From: Comamonas sp. NLF-1-9
GTDB taxonomy: Bacteria > Pseudomonadota > Gammaproteobacteria > Burkholderiales > Burkholderiaceae_C
DNA: 64,000 nt
Reading direction: 5' to 3'
Assembly: GCF_019195435.1 (NCBI RefSeq)
Contig: NZ_CP078069.1
Coordinates: forward strand, 1,798,001-1,862,000
Shown here one piece after another: positions 1 through 9,763 of this stretch. Position numbers and translations under genes: made by a program. Below the pieces are notes generated by a model. It saw nothing but the letters and a program-made list of their open reading frames with translations, was not told where the DNA came from and ran no database searches. Positions within the stretch are counted from its first letter, which is position 1. Every line of letters starts with the position of its first letter.

Positions 1-216
1 GCGGTGGCGGTGGTCATTCTGGGCGGCATAGACAGCATCGTCGGCGCGCTGCTCGGCGGCCTGATCATCGGCATCCTGGGCAGCGTGATTCCGGGTTATG
101 TGGACTCCATGGTGGGCGGCAGCACGCGCGACGTGGTGACCTCGCTGGTGATCCTGCTGACCATCCTGATCCGGCCCTACGGCATGTTCGGCCGCGAAGA
201 CATCGAACGCATCTGA
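1..216 (+). CDS. livH: Branched-chain-type ABC transporter permease, LivH family (3' part only)
   Basis: Only the last 71 residues are present; the gene enters from the left edge in frame 1. It would be one of two inner-membrane subunits of a hydrophobic amino acid transporter (HAAT) family ABC importer. The visible part is hydrophobic, with the glycine-rich VVILGGIDSIVGALLGGL stretch and the closing LTILIRPYGMFGRE that are usual at LivH C-termini. The stop is 13 bases before the livM start, so it is in the same operon as livM, a binding protein and livF. The livG ATPase is not between these genes and probably lies upstream of the window. Confidence 0.9.
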   Translation, partial: AVAVVILGGIDSIVGALLGGLIIGILGSVIPGYVDSMVGGSTRDVVTSLVILLTILIRPYGMFGREDIERI

Positions 217-229
217 CCGAGACTCCGCC

Positions 230-1303
230 ATGTTCTATCGCCTCTCCGGTGTCCACCACACGCGCTACAGCCAGACGCGCCAGCTCTGGCCGATTCCGGC
301 CGACCGCTGGCAGATCGGCATCCTGCTGGTGCTGGCGCTGGCCGCGCCGCTGTACATGTCGCAGCTCTACCTGTCGAGCTACATGCTGCCCTGGCTGATC
401 TTCAGCACCGCCACGCTCTCGCTCACGCTGCTCATGGGCATGGCAGGGCAGTTGCACTTCGGCTTTGCCGCGGTGATGGCCATCGGCGCCTACACCAGCA
501 TCCATCTCACGCGCTTTGGCGTGCCGCTGGAGCTGGCGCTGCTGTGCGCCGGCCTGATGTCCGCCGTCATCGGCTGCCTGTTCGGCGCGGCGGCGCTGCG
601 CGTCAAGGGCTTGTATCTGGTGATGGCGACGCTGGCCATGCAATTCCTCGTGGACTGGGTCATCGTCAACGTCACCGCCATCTCGGGCGGCGCGGTGGCC
701 ACGCTGCAAACGCCCAAGGTGAGTTTTCTGTTCATCCCGCTCGAGAGCCTGGCCGCGCGCTACTACCTGGCGCTGGCCTGGACGGTGCTGGTCACGCTCC
801 TGATCCTGAACATCAAGCGCACCAGCCTGGGCCGCGCCCTGGTGGCGGTGCGCGACAAGGACTTTGCCGCCGCGGTGATCGGCGTGAACATCTTCCGCTA
901 CAAGCTGCTCGCCTTCTTCGTCAGCAGCTTTCTTGGCGGCGTCACCGGCGCCATCCTGGCCTTTTGCTTCTACAAGGCGGTCACGCCCTCGCAGTTCAAC
1001 TTCGACGTGACTATCCAGCTCGTGGCCATGGCGCTGGTCGGCGGGCTGGGCAGCGTCATCGGGGGCTTTCTCGGCGCGGGTTTCGTGCTGCTCGTGCCCA
1101 TCGTGCTGCTCAACCTGATCGCCTGGCTCGCGGGCACCGGCTGGCTGAGCATTTCCACTTCGATGATGGCGCACATTCCGCTGATGCTCTACGGCGCCAT
1201 GATCATCGGCTTTCTGCTGTTCGAGCCGCTGGGCCTTGCCAAGATTTACGACAACGCGCGCAAATACCTGCTGGTCTGGCCCTTCCGCCACACGCAAAGC
1301 TGA
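230..1303 (+). CDS. livM: Branched-chain-type ABC transporter permease, LivM family
   Basis: A 357-residue inner-membrane permease of a HAAT-type ABC importer, about the normal LivM length. About eight to ten hydrophobic segments span residues 25-335. The family loop RTSLGRALVAVRDKDFAAAV (around residue 200), which contacts the ATPase, is intact. The C-terminus FEPLGLAKIYDNARKYLLVWPF resembles importers of aromatic or organic acids more than classic leucine systems. It follows livH closely and precedes the binding-protein gene by 64 bases. The substrate cannot be read from the sequence. Confidence 0.93.
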   Translation: MFYRLSGVHHTRYSQTRQLWPIPADRWQIGILLVLALAAPLYMSQLYLSSYMLPWLIFSTATLSLTLLMGMAGQLHFGFAAVMAIGAYTSIHLTRFGVPLELALLCAGLMSAVIGCLFGAAALRVKGLYLVMATLAMQFLVDWVIVNVTAISGGAVATLQTPKVSFLFIPLESLAARYYLALAWTVLVTLLILNIKRTSLGRALVAVRDKDFAAAVIGVNIFRYKLLAFFVSSFLGGVTGAILAFCFYKAVTPSQFNFDVTIQLVAMALVGGLGSVIGGFLGAGFVLLVPIVLLNLIAWLAGTGWLSISTSMMAHIPLMLYGAMIIGFLLFEPLGLAKIYDNARKYLLVWPFRHTQS

Positions 1304-1315
1304 GGCGCGGCGCCT
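1303..1315 (+). other. Small intergenic hairpin between livM and the binding-protein gene
   Basis: A short inverted repeat (AGGCG, loop CGG, CGCCT) starts at the livM stop codon. There is no T-tract, so it is not a Rho-independent terminator. Such hairpins between operon genes can stabilise or trim mRNA so that the binding protein is made in excess; that role is inference. Confidence 0.35.
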
Positions 1316-1367
1316 TGCCCCTTGTTTCGAGTTCATTCACGCCAACCACCCTAAGGAGACATACGCG

Positions 1368-2629
1368 ATGAAACACACCGACCTGGCGCTTCGCCGCCGC
1401 ACCGTGCTCGGGGCCGCTGCCGCAGCGGGCCTGGGCGCCGCCCTGCCCGTCTGGGCCCAGGGCAAGGACCCGATCCAGTTCGCCACGCTGCTGGACTTCA
1501 CCCGCGTCTACACCTTCCTGACCGACGAATACAGCCAGGGCCAGCAGGACTACATCAAGCTGGTGAACCTGGAAGGCGGCGTGGACGGCCACCCGATCAA
1601 GCTCATCATCAAGGACCACGCCAGCTACCCCGAGCGCGGCATCGCCCAGTACAACGAGGCCAAGGCCGCGGGCGCGGTGTTCTTCGACTTCCTGAGCTCG
1701 CCCGTGGCCAACGCGCTGATGCCGCGTGCCGATGAAGACCACCTGCCGATGATCGCCTTCGCCCACGGCCGCGCCGACGCCGCCGACGGCCAGGCCTTCC
1801 CCTACGTATTCCCCTCTGCGGCCATCTACCGCTCGCAGGCGGCGCTGCTGCTCAAGTACATCGACGAGCAGGAAGGGGGCCTGAAGGGCAAGAAGATCGC
1901 CTTCGTGCACATCGACTCGGCCTTCGGCAAGGAGCCGATCGAGCTGCTCGAGCGCGTGGCCAAGACCAAGGGCTTCGAGCTCAAGCTCTACCCCTACCCC
2001 GTGCCCGGCACCGAGCAGGCCGCGACCTGGAGCGAGGTGCGCAAGAACCGTCCGGACAAGATCATCATCTGGGGCGCCGGCCCGGGCCAGGCGGTCTCCA
2101 TCCGCGGCGCGGTGACCAACGGCATTTCGCCCAAGGACATCCACTCCGTGCTCTGGCTGTCCGAGAGCGACATGTCCGCCTTCAAGGGCAACGAAGTCGT
2201 CGGCGTCAAGCGCGTGACGCTGGTGAACACCGGCAGCGACAACCCCATCCTCAAGCGCATCGTCGAGAAGGTGATCAACCCCGGCAACGGCAGCGGCGAC
2301 AAGAAGCGCGTGGGCTGGAGCGGCTACAACATCGGCGTGGCCAGCATGGCGATCGCGGTGGAGGCGGCCACGCTCGCGCTGAAGAACGGCGGCGGGCCGC
2401 TCACGGGCGAGAAGCTCAAGGCCGGCTTCGAGATGATCAAGGGCTATACCGCCGACGGCCTGATGCCGCCGCTGACCATCACCGCGCAAGACCATCAGGG
2501 CGGCGGCCAGGGGCTGATCTCCGAATGGGACGGCAAGCGCTGGGCACCCAAGTCCGACTGGGGCAGCGCCTACCAGGACGTGGTCTGGGATCTGATCAAG
2601 GAAGACCAGGCCAAGGCCAAGGAAAAGAA

Positions 2630-2633
<4 letters not shown>
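1368..2633 (+). CDS. Periplasmic substrate-binding protein of a HAAT-type ABC importer
   Basis: A 421-residue extracytoplasmic binding protein (Peripla_BP_6/LivJ-like fold) that would deliver ligand to the LivHM permeases encoded just upstream. The start at 1368 is chosen because an AAGGAG ribosome site lies 7-8 bases before it and because it gives a proper leader. The leader has a twin-arginine-like LALRRRTVLGAAAA stretch and a signal cleavage near PVWAQG (about residue 30). The mature part begins with DPIQFATLLDFTRVYTFLTD. Its stop overlaps the livF start (ATGA), so translation is probably coupled. The ligand is unknown; aromatic or carboxylic acids are plausible by family context only. Confidence 0.9.
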
Positions 2634-3421
<788 letters not shown>

Positions 3422-3427
3422 AGCGGC

Positions 3428-3449
3428 AAAGGGCCCCTGGGCCCTTTTT
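3428..3449 (+). terminator. Rho-independent terminator after livF
   Basis: A stem with AAAGGGCCC on the left arm and GGGCCCTTTT on the right, a 2-base loop and a run of five T residues, starts 7 bases after the livF stop. It closes the left importer operon. The convergent alcohol dehydrogenase gene ends at 3468, and the A/T symmetry may let it work in both directions. Confidence 0.8.
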
Positions 3450-3467
3450 CGTGGCTGGGCGGGCCAC

Positions 3468-4595
3468 TCAATTCATCACGATGCAGTCGCGCAGGCCCGC
3501 GCCGCTGGCCAGGTGGTCGAAGCCTTCGTTCACCTGGTCGAGCGTGAACGCTTCACCCAGCAGTTTGTCGACCGGCAGGCGCCCGGCGCGGTACAGGTCG
3601 ATGTAGCGCGGGATGTCCACCGCCGGCACGCCCGAGCCCAGATAGCTGCCGCGGATTTCGCGCTCCTCGCCGACCAGTTGCGAGATCGGCAACGCGAAGG
3701 TGGTCTGCGGATGGGGCAGGCCCGAAGTGATGGTCATGCCGCCCCGGCGCGTGAGCGCATGCGCAGATTCAAAGGCGGCGAGTACGCCAGCGGTGTCGTA
3801 GCCGACGTCCACCGGACCCTCGGCAGCCTCCAGCAGCTGCGCCTTGTCCTTGACGGCGCGCGGATCGATTGCGCGGGTGGCGCCCAAAGACAGCGCCAGC
3901 GCACGCTTGCCCTCGTCCGGCTCGACGGCGACGACGCGCCGCGCTCCCGCCACCACCGCCGCCAGCAGCGCGCTCAGGCCCACGCCGCCCAGCCCGACGA
4001 TGGCAATGCTCTGGCCGGCCTTCAGGCGCGCCCGGTTGATCACCGCGCCGGCGCCGGTCAGCACCGCGCAGCCGAACAGCGCCGCCTCACGGTGGCTCAG
4101 GCCCTCTGCCACCTTGACGCAGGAGCGGCTGGAAACCACGGCGTATTCGGCAAAGCAGGACACGCCCAGATGGTGGTGGAGCTGCCCGCCTTCGGCATGC
4201 AGGCGCCGCTCGCCGCCCAGCAACAGCCCCTGGGTGTTGGCCTGCGCGCCCGGCTCGCACAGGGCCGGGCGCCCGGACATGCAAGGCGCGCAGCCGCCGC
4301 AACTGGGCACGAAGACGGTGACCACGTGATCGCCCACGCGCAAGTCCTTCACGCCCGCTCCGACAGCGACCACCTCGCCGGAAGACTCGTGCCCCAGCGC
4401 CAGCGGCATGACGCGCGGCCGGTCGCCGTTGATGACCGAGAGGTCGGAGTGGCACAGCCCGGCCACCCGGATCTTGAGCAGCACCTCGCCGGCGCCAGGC
4501 GCGTCCAGCCGCACTTCTTCGATCTGCACCGGGCGGCTCTGTGCATAGGGTGCGGGCAGGCCCATTTGCCGCAATACCGCAGCACGCATCTTCAT
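3468..4595 (-). CDS. Zinc-dependent alcohol dehydrogenase, MDR superfamily
   Basis: A 375-residue medium-chain dehydrogenase that would oxidise an alcohol or reduce an aldehyde with NAD. The catalytic-zinc motif is GLCHSDLSVINGDRP with GHESSGEVVAVG. The structural-zinc cysteine cluster is CGGCAPCMSGRPALC. The Rossmann motif is GLGGVGLSALLAA near residue 185. A GGAG site sits about 7 bases before the first of two in-frame ATGs (4595 and 4589). It is divergent from the SSADH gene across 158 bases, so they may share control. The substrate is unknown; involvement in semialdehyde metabolism is only suggested by the neighbour. Confidence 0.85.
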   Translation of the reverse strand: MKMRAAVLRQMGLPAPYAQSRPVQIEEVRLDAPGAGEVLLKIRVAGLCHSDLSVINGDRPRVMPLALGHESSGEVVAVGAGVKDLRVGDHVVTVFVPSCGGCAPCMSGRPALCEPGAQANTQGLLLGGERRLHAEGGQLHHHLGVSCFAEYAVVSSRSCVKVAEGLSHREAALFGCAVLTGAGAVINRARLKAGQSIAIVGLGGVGLSALLAAVVAGARRVVAVEPDEGKRALALSLGATRAIDPRAVKDKAQLLEAAEGPVDVGYDTAGVLAAFESAHALTRRGGMTITSGLPHPQTTFALPISQLVGEEREIRGSYLGSGVPAVDIPRYIDLYRAGRLPVDKLLGEAFTLDQVNEGFDHLASGAGLRDCIVMN

Positions 4596-4685
4596 CTTCG
4601 GTCTCCTTTTCCTGGCAATGGCGTCGGGGCCAAGCGCGCGGGCTGCTGCGCGAACATCTTCAAGGCACTACAGTTGCCGACGAGT

Positions 4686-4705
4686 ATGCGCGCTCGCGTG
4701 CGCAT
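4686..4705. promoter_or_regulatory. Candidate operator palindrome between divergent dehydrogenase genes
   Basis: An inverted repeat ATGCGC-N8-GCGCAT lies 48 bases before the SSADH start and about 90 bases before the alcohol dehydrogenase start. It could be a regulator site for the divergent pair. The sequence is GC-rich, so chance is a real possibility, and no regulator gene is adjacent. Confidence 0.25.
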
Positions 4706-4753
4706 GCGGCAGACACCGACAGGACACTTCACGTACGTGCAGGAGACGCAAAC

Positions 4754-6226
4754 ATGGACACACGCAGCTCACCCCTGGCCGAACTGGCCGACCCCAGCCT
4801 CCTCCTGACCGACAGCCTGATCAATGGCCGCTGGGTCAAAGGCCGCCAGCGCTTTGAGGTGCTCGATCCGGCCACTGGCTACAAGCTCGCCGAGGTGGCA
4901 GACCTGGGCGCCAGGGAGACGCGTGCGGCCATCGATGCGGCCAATGCCGCCTGGCTCCCCTGGCGCAGCAAGAGCGCGCCCGAGCGCTGTGCCATCCTCA
5001 TGCGCTGGCATGCGCTGTTGATTGAGCACCAGGAAGACCTGGCACGCCTGATGACGGCCGAGCAGGGCAAGCCCCTGGCAGAGGCGCGCGGCGAGGTCGC
5101 CTATGGCGCCAGCTTCGTGCAGTGGTTTGCCGAGGAGGCCAAGCGCGTGAGTGGCCAGACGCTGGCTACCTACGATGCCAACAAGCGCTATCTGGTGCTC
5201 AAGCAGCCCATAGGGGTGTGCGCGGCGATCACGCCGTGGAATTTCCCGCTGGCGATGATCACGCGCAAGGTGGCGCCGGCGCTGGCTGCCGGCTGCACCG
5301 TGGTGATCAAGCCGGCCGAGCTCACGCCGCTCACGGCGCTGGCGGCGGCCGAGCTGGCCCAGCGCGCGGGCTTTCCCCCGGGGGTGATCAATGTGGTGAC
5401 GGGCACGGATGCGCCGGCCATTGGCCAAGCGCTGTGCGAGAGCACCGTGGTGCGCCATCTGTCGTTTACGGGGTCTACCGAGGTCGGGCGCATCTTGATG
5501 GCGCAGTGCGCGCCCACGGTCAAGAAGCTGTCGCTGGAGCTGGGGGGCAATGCGCCTTTCATCGTGTTCGATGATGCCGATCTGGATTCGGCGGTAGAGG
5601 GGGCGCTGGCAAGCAAGTACCGCAATGCGGGTCAGACTTGCGTGTGTGCCAATCGGCTGTATGTGCAAGACGGTGTCTATGAGGTGTTTGTCAGGAAGCT
5701 GGCGGCGCGCGTGAAGGCGATGAAGGTGGGCAATGGCTTTGAGGAGGGGGTGAGTGTGGGGCCCTTGATCGAGCCGGCGGCGCTGGCCAAGGTGGACAAG
5801 CATGTGAAGGACGCGCTCAAGAAGGGCGCGCGCATTGTCACGGGGGGCAAGCGCCTGAAGGGGCAGTTTTTTGAGCCGACGGTGCTTGCCGATGCGTCGG
5901 ACAAGATGCTGGTGGCGCGCGAGGAGACGTTCGGGCCGCTGGCGCCGGTGTTTCGCTTTCACACGGAGCAGGAGGCGATTGCCGCGGCCAATGCCACGGA
6001 GTTTGGCCTGGCGAGTTATTTCTACGCGCGCGACGTGGGGCGCATCACGCGCGTGAGCGAGCAGCTGGAGTACGGCATGGTCGGCGTCAACACGGGACTG
6101 ATCTCCACGGAGCATGTGCCCTTTGGCGGCATCAAGCAGTCGGGCCTGGGGCGCGAGGGTTCGGTGCACGGCATGGAGGAGTATCTGGAGATGAAATACC
6201 TGTGCATTGCCGACGTGAGCCGCTAG
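4754..6226 (+). CDS. gabD: NAD(P)-dependent succinate-semialdehyde dehydrogenase, copy 1
   Basis: A 490-residue aldehyde dehydrogenase of the GabD/SSADH type, oxidising succinic semialdehyde to succinate. Key parts are the TPWNFPLAMI nucleotide loop, the FTGSTEVGRILM turn, ELGGNAPFIVFDDAD with the general-base Glu, and the catalytic Cys near residue 296 in GQTCVCANR. The start at 4754 has an AGGAGA site 7 bases upstream. Succinic semialdehyde is a product of HpaI, encoded in the operon next door, so this gene fits the end of that pathway. Bases 5081-6033 are identical to the second copy at 24596-25548, while the gene ends differ. The substrate is assigned by family resemblance. Confidence 0.9.
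   Translation: MDTRSSPLAELADPSLLLTDSLINGRWVKGRQRFEVLDPATGYKLAEVADLGARETRAAIDAANAAWLPWRSKSAPERCAILMRWHALLIEHQEDLARLMTAEQGKPLAEARGEVAYGASFVQWFAEEAKRVSGQTLATYDANKRYLVLKQPIGVCAAITPWNFPLAMITRKVAPALAAGCTVVIKPAELTPLTALAAAELAQRAGFPPGVINVVTGTDAPAIGQALCESTVVRHLSFTGSTEVGRILMAQCAPTVKKLSLELGGNAPFIVFDDADLDSAVEGALASKYRNAGQTCVCANRLYVQDGVYEVFVRKLAARVKAMKVGNGFEEGVSVGPLIEPAALAKVDKHVKDALKKGARIVTGGKRLKGQFFEPTVLADASDKMLVAREETFGPLAPVFRFHTEQEAIAAANATEFGLASYFYARDVGRITRVSEQLEYGMVGVNTGLISTEHVPFGGIKQSGLGREGSVHGMEEYLEMKYLCIADVSR
5081..6033 (+). repeat. 953-bp perfect direct repeat, copy A (inside SSADH copy 1)
   Basis: Base-by-base comparison with 24596-25548 shows no difference over 953 bases, at a constant offset of 19515. 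On both sides the two genes differ again (for example at 5018, 5023, 5080 and 6034), including synonymous sites. Complete identity flanked by divergence is the pattern expected of recent gene conversion rather than selection on the protein. The repeats bracket the hpa operon and could recombine to delete or amplify about 19.5 kb. Confidence 0.95.
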
Positions 6227-6269
6227 CGCCTGCGCGCAGGCAGCGCCAGCCGGCGGCGGGCCCCGAGGC

Positions 6270-7277
6270 TCAGGCGGGCGGATACAGGCCAAGCTGGCGC
6301 GCATGCAGCCGCGCCAGGCCCAGCAAGGCATCGGTGAACGGGGTTTGCAGGCCCAGCAGCTGGCCGATTTCGCGCACCGAGGCGAGCAGCGCGTCGATTT
6401 CCAGCGCCTTGCCCGCGCGCACGTCCTGCAGCATGGAGGGGCTGAAGTCGCCCAGCGCCTGGGTGACCTCGTGCCGGTCCTCGGGCGACTCGCTCAGGGG
6501 CACGCCGATGCGCTGACCGATCTCGCGCGCCTCCAGCATCACGCGGCTGGCAAAACCCCGCACCAGCGGGTCGGCGAGCACTGGCGCGCTGCTCGCGCCG
6601 GTGAGCGCGCAGATCGGGTTCATCGTCATGTTGCCCCAGAGCTTGTACCAGATGTCTTTCTGGATGCTCTGTGAGCGCGTGGCCCCCAGGCCGGCGCGCT
6701 GCAGCAGCGCCTGCAGCGCGCGCAGGCGCTCGCTGTCCGCGCCCGAGGGCTCGCCCAGGATGAGCTCGTTGCCAAAGCGATGGTGCACCACGCCGTCGGC
6801 CTGAAGCGAGCAGCTTGCATGCACCACGCAGCCCAGCACCCGATCGAGGGGAATGCCGCGCTCGATCGCGCCGTCCGGGTCGACGCTTTGCAGGCGCCGC
6901 CCTGCCACCGGGCCGCCAAAGCCTTGCAGAAACCACCAGGGCACGCCGTTCATTGCGGTGAGCACCACGGTGTGCGGCGCAAGCAGCGGGGCGATGCGTG
7001 CGGCAACCCCGGCCAGTGCCGGCGCCTTGACCGCAAGAATCACCAAGTCTTGCACGCCCAGCAGCGCGGGCTCGTCGCTCGCCTGCACCGCATGCCGGCT
7101 TTCCCGCAGCGCGCCGTCCGCAGCCGTCTCGCGCAGGCGCAGGCCGTCGGCGCGCAGCGCCTGCAGGCGCGCGCCGCGCGCCACCACGCTCACGTTCAGG
7201 CCCGGCTGGGCCGCCAGGCGCGCGCCCAGCCAGCCGCCGACCGCGCCCGCGCCGTAGATGCAGATCTTGCGCAGCAT
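6270..7277 (-). CDS. Ketopantoate reductase-like (ApbA/PanE family) NADP-dependent oxidoreductase
   Basis: A 335-residue member of the 2-dehydropantoate 2-reductase family, which reduces 2-oxo acids with NADPH. GAGAVGGWLGARLA at residue 9 is the dinucleotide motif. DIWYKLWGNMTMNPICALTG (around residue 205) holds the family Lys and Asn and starts the helical C-terminal domain. It is the last gene of the long hpa operon, starting 4 bases after the thiamine-diphosphate enzyme. That position argues for a catabolic 2-oxo-acid or 2-hydroxy-acid role rather than pantothenate synthesis, but the substrate cannot be named. Confidence 0.85.
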   Translation of the reverse strand: MLRKICIYGAGAVGGWLGARLAAQPGLNVSVVARGARLQALRADGLRLRETAADGALRESRHAVQASDEPALLGVQDLVILAVKAPALAGVAARIAPLLAPHTVVLTAMNGVPWWFLQGFGGPVAGRRLQSVDPDGAIERGIPLDRVLGCVVHASCSLQADGVVHHRFGNELILGEPSGADSERLRALQALLQRAGLGATRSQSIQKDIWYKLWGNMTMNPICALTGASSAPVLADPLVRGFASRVMLEAREIGQRIGVPLSESPEDRHEVTQALGDFSPSMLQDVRAGKALEIDALLASVREIGQLLGLQTPFTDALLGLARLHARQLGLYPPA

Positions 7278-7281
7278 GGCT

Positions 7282-8919
7282 TCAGAAGGTGCGCGGCATG
7301 GTCCGCGGATCGAGCTTGAGGTCGATCAGCAGCGGCCGGTCGCGGCGGCGCTCGCGTATCGCCTGCCGGGCCGCAGCCAGGTCGGCGCGCGTGCGCAGCA
7401 CCAGGCCCTGGCCGCCCATGGCCTGGGCGATCTCGGAAAACTCGGGCCAGTCGAACAGCGCCAGCGAGGGGTCCATGTCGCGGTCGGTGAAGTGCAGGTA
7501 TTCGGCGCCGTAGCCGCCGTCGTTGCACAGCACGACGATGAAGTCGAGCTTCTCGCGCACCGCGGTGTGAAACTCGGTCAGCCCGCCCAGCATGAAGCCG
7601 CCGTCGCCCACTACCGCCACCGTCGGCATGCCGCGCTCGGCCACCGCCGCGCCAATCGCATAGCCTATGCCGGTGCCGATCGCGCCGAACAGGTTGCCGG
7701 CGATGAAATGGCGCGGCTGTTGCACGCGCATGAGCTGCCAGGGCTGGCGCATGAAGCGCCCGCCGTCGGTGACCAGCAGGCGCCCGGGCTCGACCGCATG
7801 CTCGATCGCGATCAAGGCCTCCTGGATGGTGAGAGGCGCGTCCAGCGGCTCGGCCAGCGGTGCCTCGTAGGCCTGCGCAATCGCGGCCACCGCGCTCGTG
7901 ACCACTTCTTCCGAGGCGAACTGCGAGGGCGCGATCTCGGCCTCGTCGATCCAGTAGAGCATGCGCTCGGCGACCGCGCCCGGCTCGCCCAGCACCGTGG
8001 CGTCGGCCGCCATGGTGCGGCCCACTTCGCCGCGCTCGGACACCACCATCACCAGGCGCTTCTTGTTCAGCAGCGTGCCATTGGCGGTGGTGAACATGTG
8101 CAGGCTCGCGCCGAAGGAGACGATGCAGTCGCTCAAGCCCACCGCTTCGGTGACCTCCTCGCGCCCGGAAATGCCCAGCACCCCGAGGTTGGCCGGCTCG
8201 CCGCGAAACAAGTCCTTGGCGCGCAGCGTGGTCATGAGCGGCGCGTCCAGTCGCCGCGCCAGGCGCGCCACCGCCTCGGCCTGACCGCTGGTGACCACGC
8301 CGTAGCCGGCCAGCACGATGGGGCGGCGCGCCGTTGCAAGGATGCCCACGGCCAGCTCCAGCGCCTCGCTGTCGAGCTCGGCGCAGTGGCGCTCGGGATA
8401 GCTCACGCGCGGCGCCTGGTATTCGCCCACGTCTTCCCATTGCAGGTCGTAGGAGGGGAAGTTGAAGACCACGGGCCGGCGCTCGGCCCAGGCACGCTGG
8501 AAGGCGTAGGCCAGGTCGCGCGCGACGTCCTCGATGCGTGCCGGTGCTTCGTAGGCCGCGCCCGTGGCCAGCACGAACTCGCGGTGCGAGGCGCTTTGCG
8601 GGTGGTACTTGAACTTGGCCAGGCTGTCGCCGGTGATGATCACCATGGGCACATGGCCCTTGACCGCCTCGACGATGGGCGTGAGTGAATTGACCAGGCC
8701 GGGCCCGCAGGTCACGGTGGCTACGCCCGTGCGCCCCGTCACCTGGGCATAGCCCGAGGCCATCAGCACCGCCGCCGATTCGGTCGTGGCGCTGGTGTAG
8801 CGCCCGCCCTCCTTCATGAAACGGTCGACGACGAACAGGTTCACGTCGCCAATCACGCCAAACATCTGCTCCACGCCCAGGTCCTTGAGCACGCGGGCGA
8901 TGGTGTCGTTCATCTTCAT
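7282..8919 (-). CDS. Thiamine diphosphate-dependent enzyme, acetolactate synthase/decarboxylase superfamily
   Basis: A 545-residue enzyme with the three-domain layout of acetolactate synthase, benzoylformate decarboxylase and relatives. The PYR domain has the catalytic Glu in TSATTESAAVLMASGYAQ (near residue 47). The central domain covers about 190-320. The PP domain has the ThDP/Mg motif GDGGFMLGG ending in CNDGGYG (around 430-460). An AAGGA site precedes the first of two close ATGs. It sits between a class II aldolase and a PanE-like reductase in the hpa operon. It could decarboxylate or ligate 2-oxo acids such as pyruvate from HpaI; the true reaction is unknown. Confidence 0.85.
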   Translation of the reverse strand: MKMNDTIARVLKDLGVEQMFGVIGDVNLFVVDRFMKEGGRYTSATTESAAVLMASGYAQVTGRTGVATVTCGPGLVNSLTPIVEAVKGHVPMVIITGDSLAKFKYHPQSASHREFVLATGAAYEAPARIEDVARDLAYAFQRAWAERRPVVFNFPSYDLQWEDVGEYQAPRVSYPERHCAELDSEALELAVGILATARRPIVLAGYGVVTSGQAEAVARLARRLDAPLMTTLRAKDLFRGEPANLGVLGISGREEVTEAVGLSDCIVSFGASLHMFTTANGTLLNKKRLVMVVSERGEVGRTMAADATVLGEPGAVAERMLYWIDEAEIAPSQFASEEVVTSAVAAIAQAYEAPLAEPLDAPLTIQEALIAIEHAVEPGRLLVTDGGRFMRQPWQLMRVQQPRHFIAGNLFGAIGTGIGYAIGAAVAERGMPTVAVVGDGGFMLGGLTEFHTAVREKLDFIVVLCNDGGYGAEYLHFTDRDMDPSLALFDWPEFSEIAQAMGGQGLVLRTRADLAAARQAIRERRRDRPLLIDLKLDPRTMPRTF

Positions 8920-8935
8920 CCAGCAATCCTTGGAA

Positions 8936-8990
8936 TGTTTTATGGCTCAAACGCTTGCCCAGCAAGCGCAGGCAGCTTCATTGTTTATAG
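8936..8990 (+). repeat. Dispersed ~50-bp repeat, member 1
   Basis: Contains GGCTCAAACGCTTGCCCAG followed by CAAGCGCAGGCAGCT and an A/T-rich tail ending TTTATAG, matching the repeat family also seen at 30751, 59311 and elsewhere. It fills the gap between the aldolase and thiamine-diphosphate enzyme genes. Its tail encodes the last few residues and stop codon of the aldolase on the opposite strand. Confidence 0.7.
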
Positions 8991-9763
8991 CTTTCGTCGT
9001 CGCGATCGAGCAGGCGCACCAGCGCGTCGAACACGTCCTGGCCGGCGCTCATGGCGGGGTCAAACTGGAAGGAGTCGCGCGTGCACTGCGCGGCGATCGC
9101 TTCGGGCACGGGCAGCGGTGCGCCCATGCTCTGCGTGGCCAGTTGCACCTCGCAGGCGCGCTGCAGCGTCCAGAGCACGGCAAAGGCGAGCGGCAGTGTC
9201 TCGCCCCAGGCCAGCAGCCCGTGGTTGCGCAGAATCACCGCCTTGCGCCGGCCTATGCTCGCGACCACGCGCGGGCCTTCGTCGGCGCGGATGGTGATGC
9301 CTTCAAAGTCGTGGCAGGCCACCATGTCGTGCAACTGGGCGCTGTAGAAATTGCTCTGGCTCAGGCCAGTGGCGAGCGAAGCGACCGCCACGCCCGCCGT
9401 GGTGTGGGTGTGCATCACGCAGTGGGCGCCCTGCACGCCCTCATGGATGCAGCTGTGCAGCACATAGCCCGCGGGGTTGATCGGATGGGGCGAGCCGTCC
9501 AGGATCTCGCCGGCCAGATTGATCTTGACCAGCTTGCTCGCGCACACCTCGCTGTAGTGCAGGCCGAAGGGGTTGATCAGGAACTGCATCTCGGCGCCGC
9601 TGGCGCTGGCTGGCACGCGCAGCGTGATGTGGTTGTAGATCAGCTCGGTCCAGCCGAGCATCGCGAAGATGCGGTAGCACGCGGCCAGCTGCACGCGCGC
9701 GGCCCATTCGTCGGGGTGCACGCGCTCGCGCAGCGCCGCGCTGCCCGGGTACGCGGCGCTCAT
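8978..9763 (-). CDS. Class II aldolase/adducin family protein
   Basis: A 261-residue zinc-dependent aldolase-type protein of the fuculose-phosphate aldolase/adducin family. Zinc ligands are visible in NHITLRVP (near residue 44), VMHTHTTAGVAV (around 135) and LRNHGLLAWGET (around 205). Its start overlaps the hpaI stop by four bases, so it is translationally coupled into the hpa operon. It is not a standard member of the homoprotocatechuate pathway. It may act on a hydroxy-oxo acid side product or on another substrate brought in by the operon's importer. The last residues are encoded by a dispersed repeat. Confidence 0.87.
   Translation of the reverse strand: MSAAYPGSAALRERVHPDEWAARVQLAACYRIFAMLGWTELIYNHITLRVPASASGAEMQFLINPFGLHYSEVCASKLVKINLAGEILDGSPHPINPAGYVLHSCIHEGVQGAHCVMHTHTTAGVAVASLATGLSQSNFYSAQLHDMVACHDFEGITIRADEGPRVVASIGRRKAVILRNHGLLAWGETLPLAFAVLWTLQRACEVQLATQSMGAPLPVPEAIAAQCTRDSFQFDPAMSAGQDVFDALVRLLDRDDESYKQ

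Noticed and set aside
65..1336. Long minus-strand open frame over livM
   Set aside because: Its translation is Arg/Gln/His-rich without domains, while the plus strand encodes a clear permease; high GC produces such long antisense frames throughout the window.
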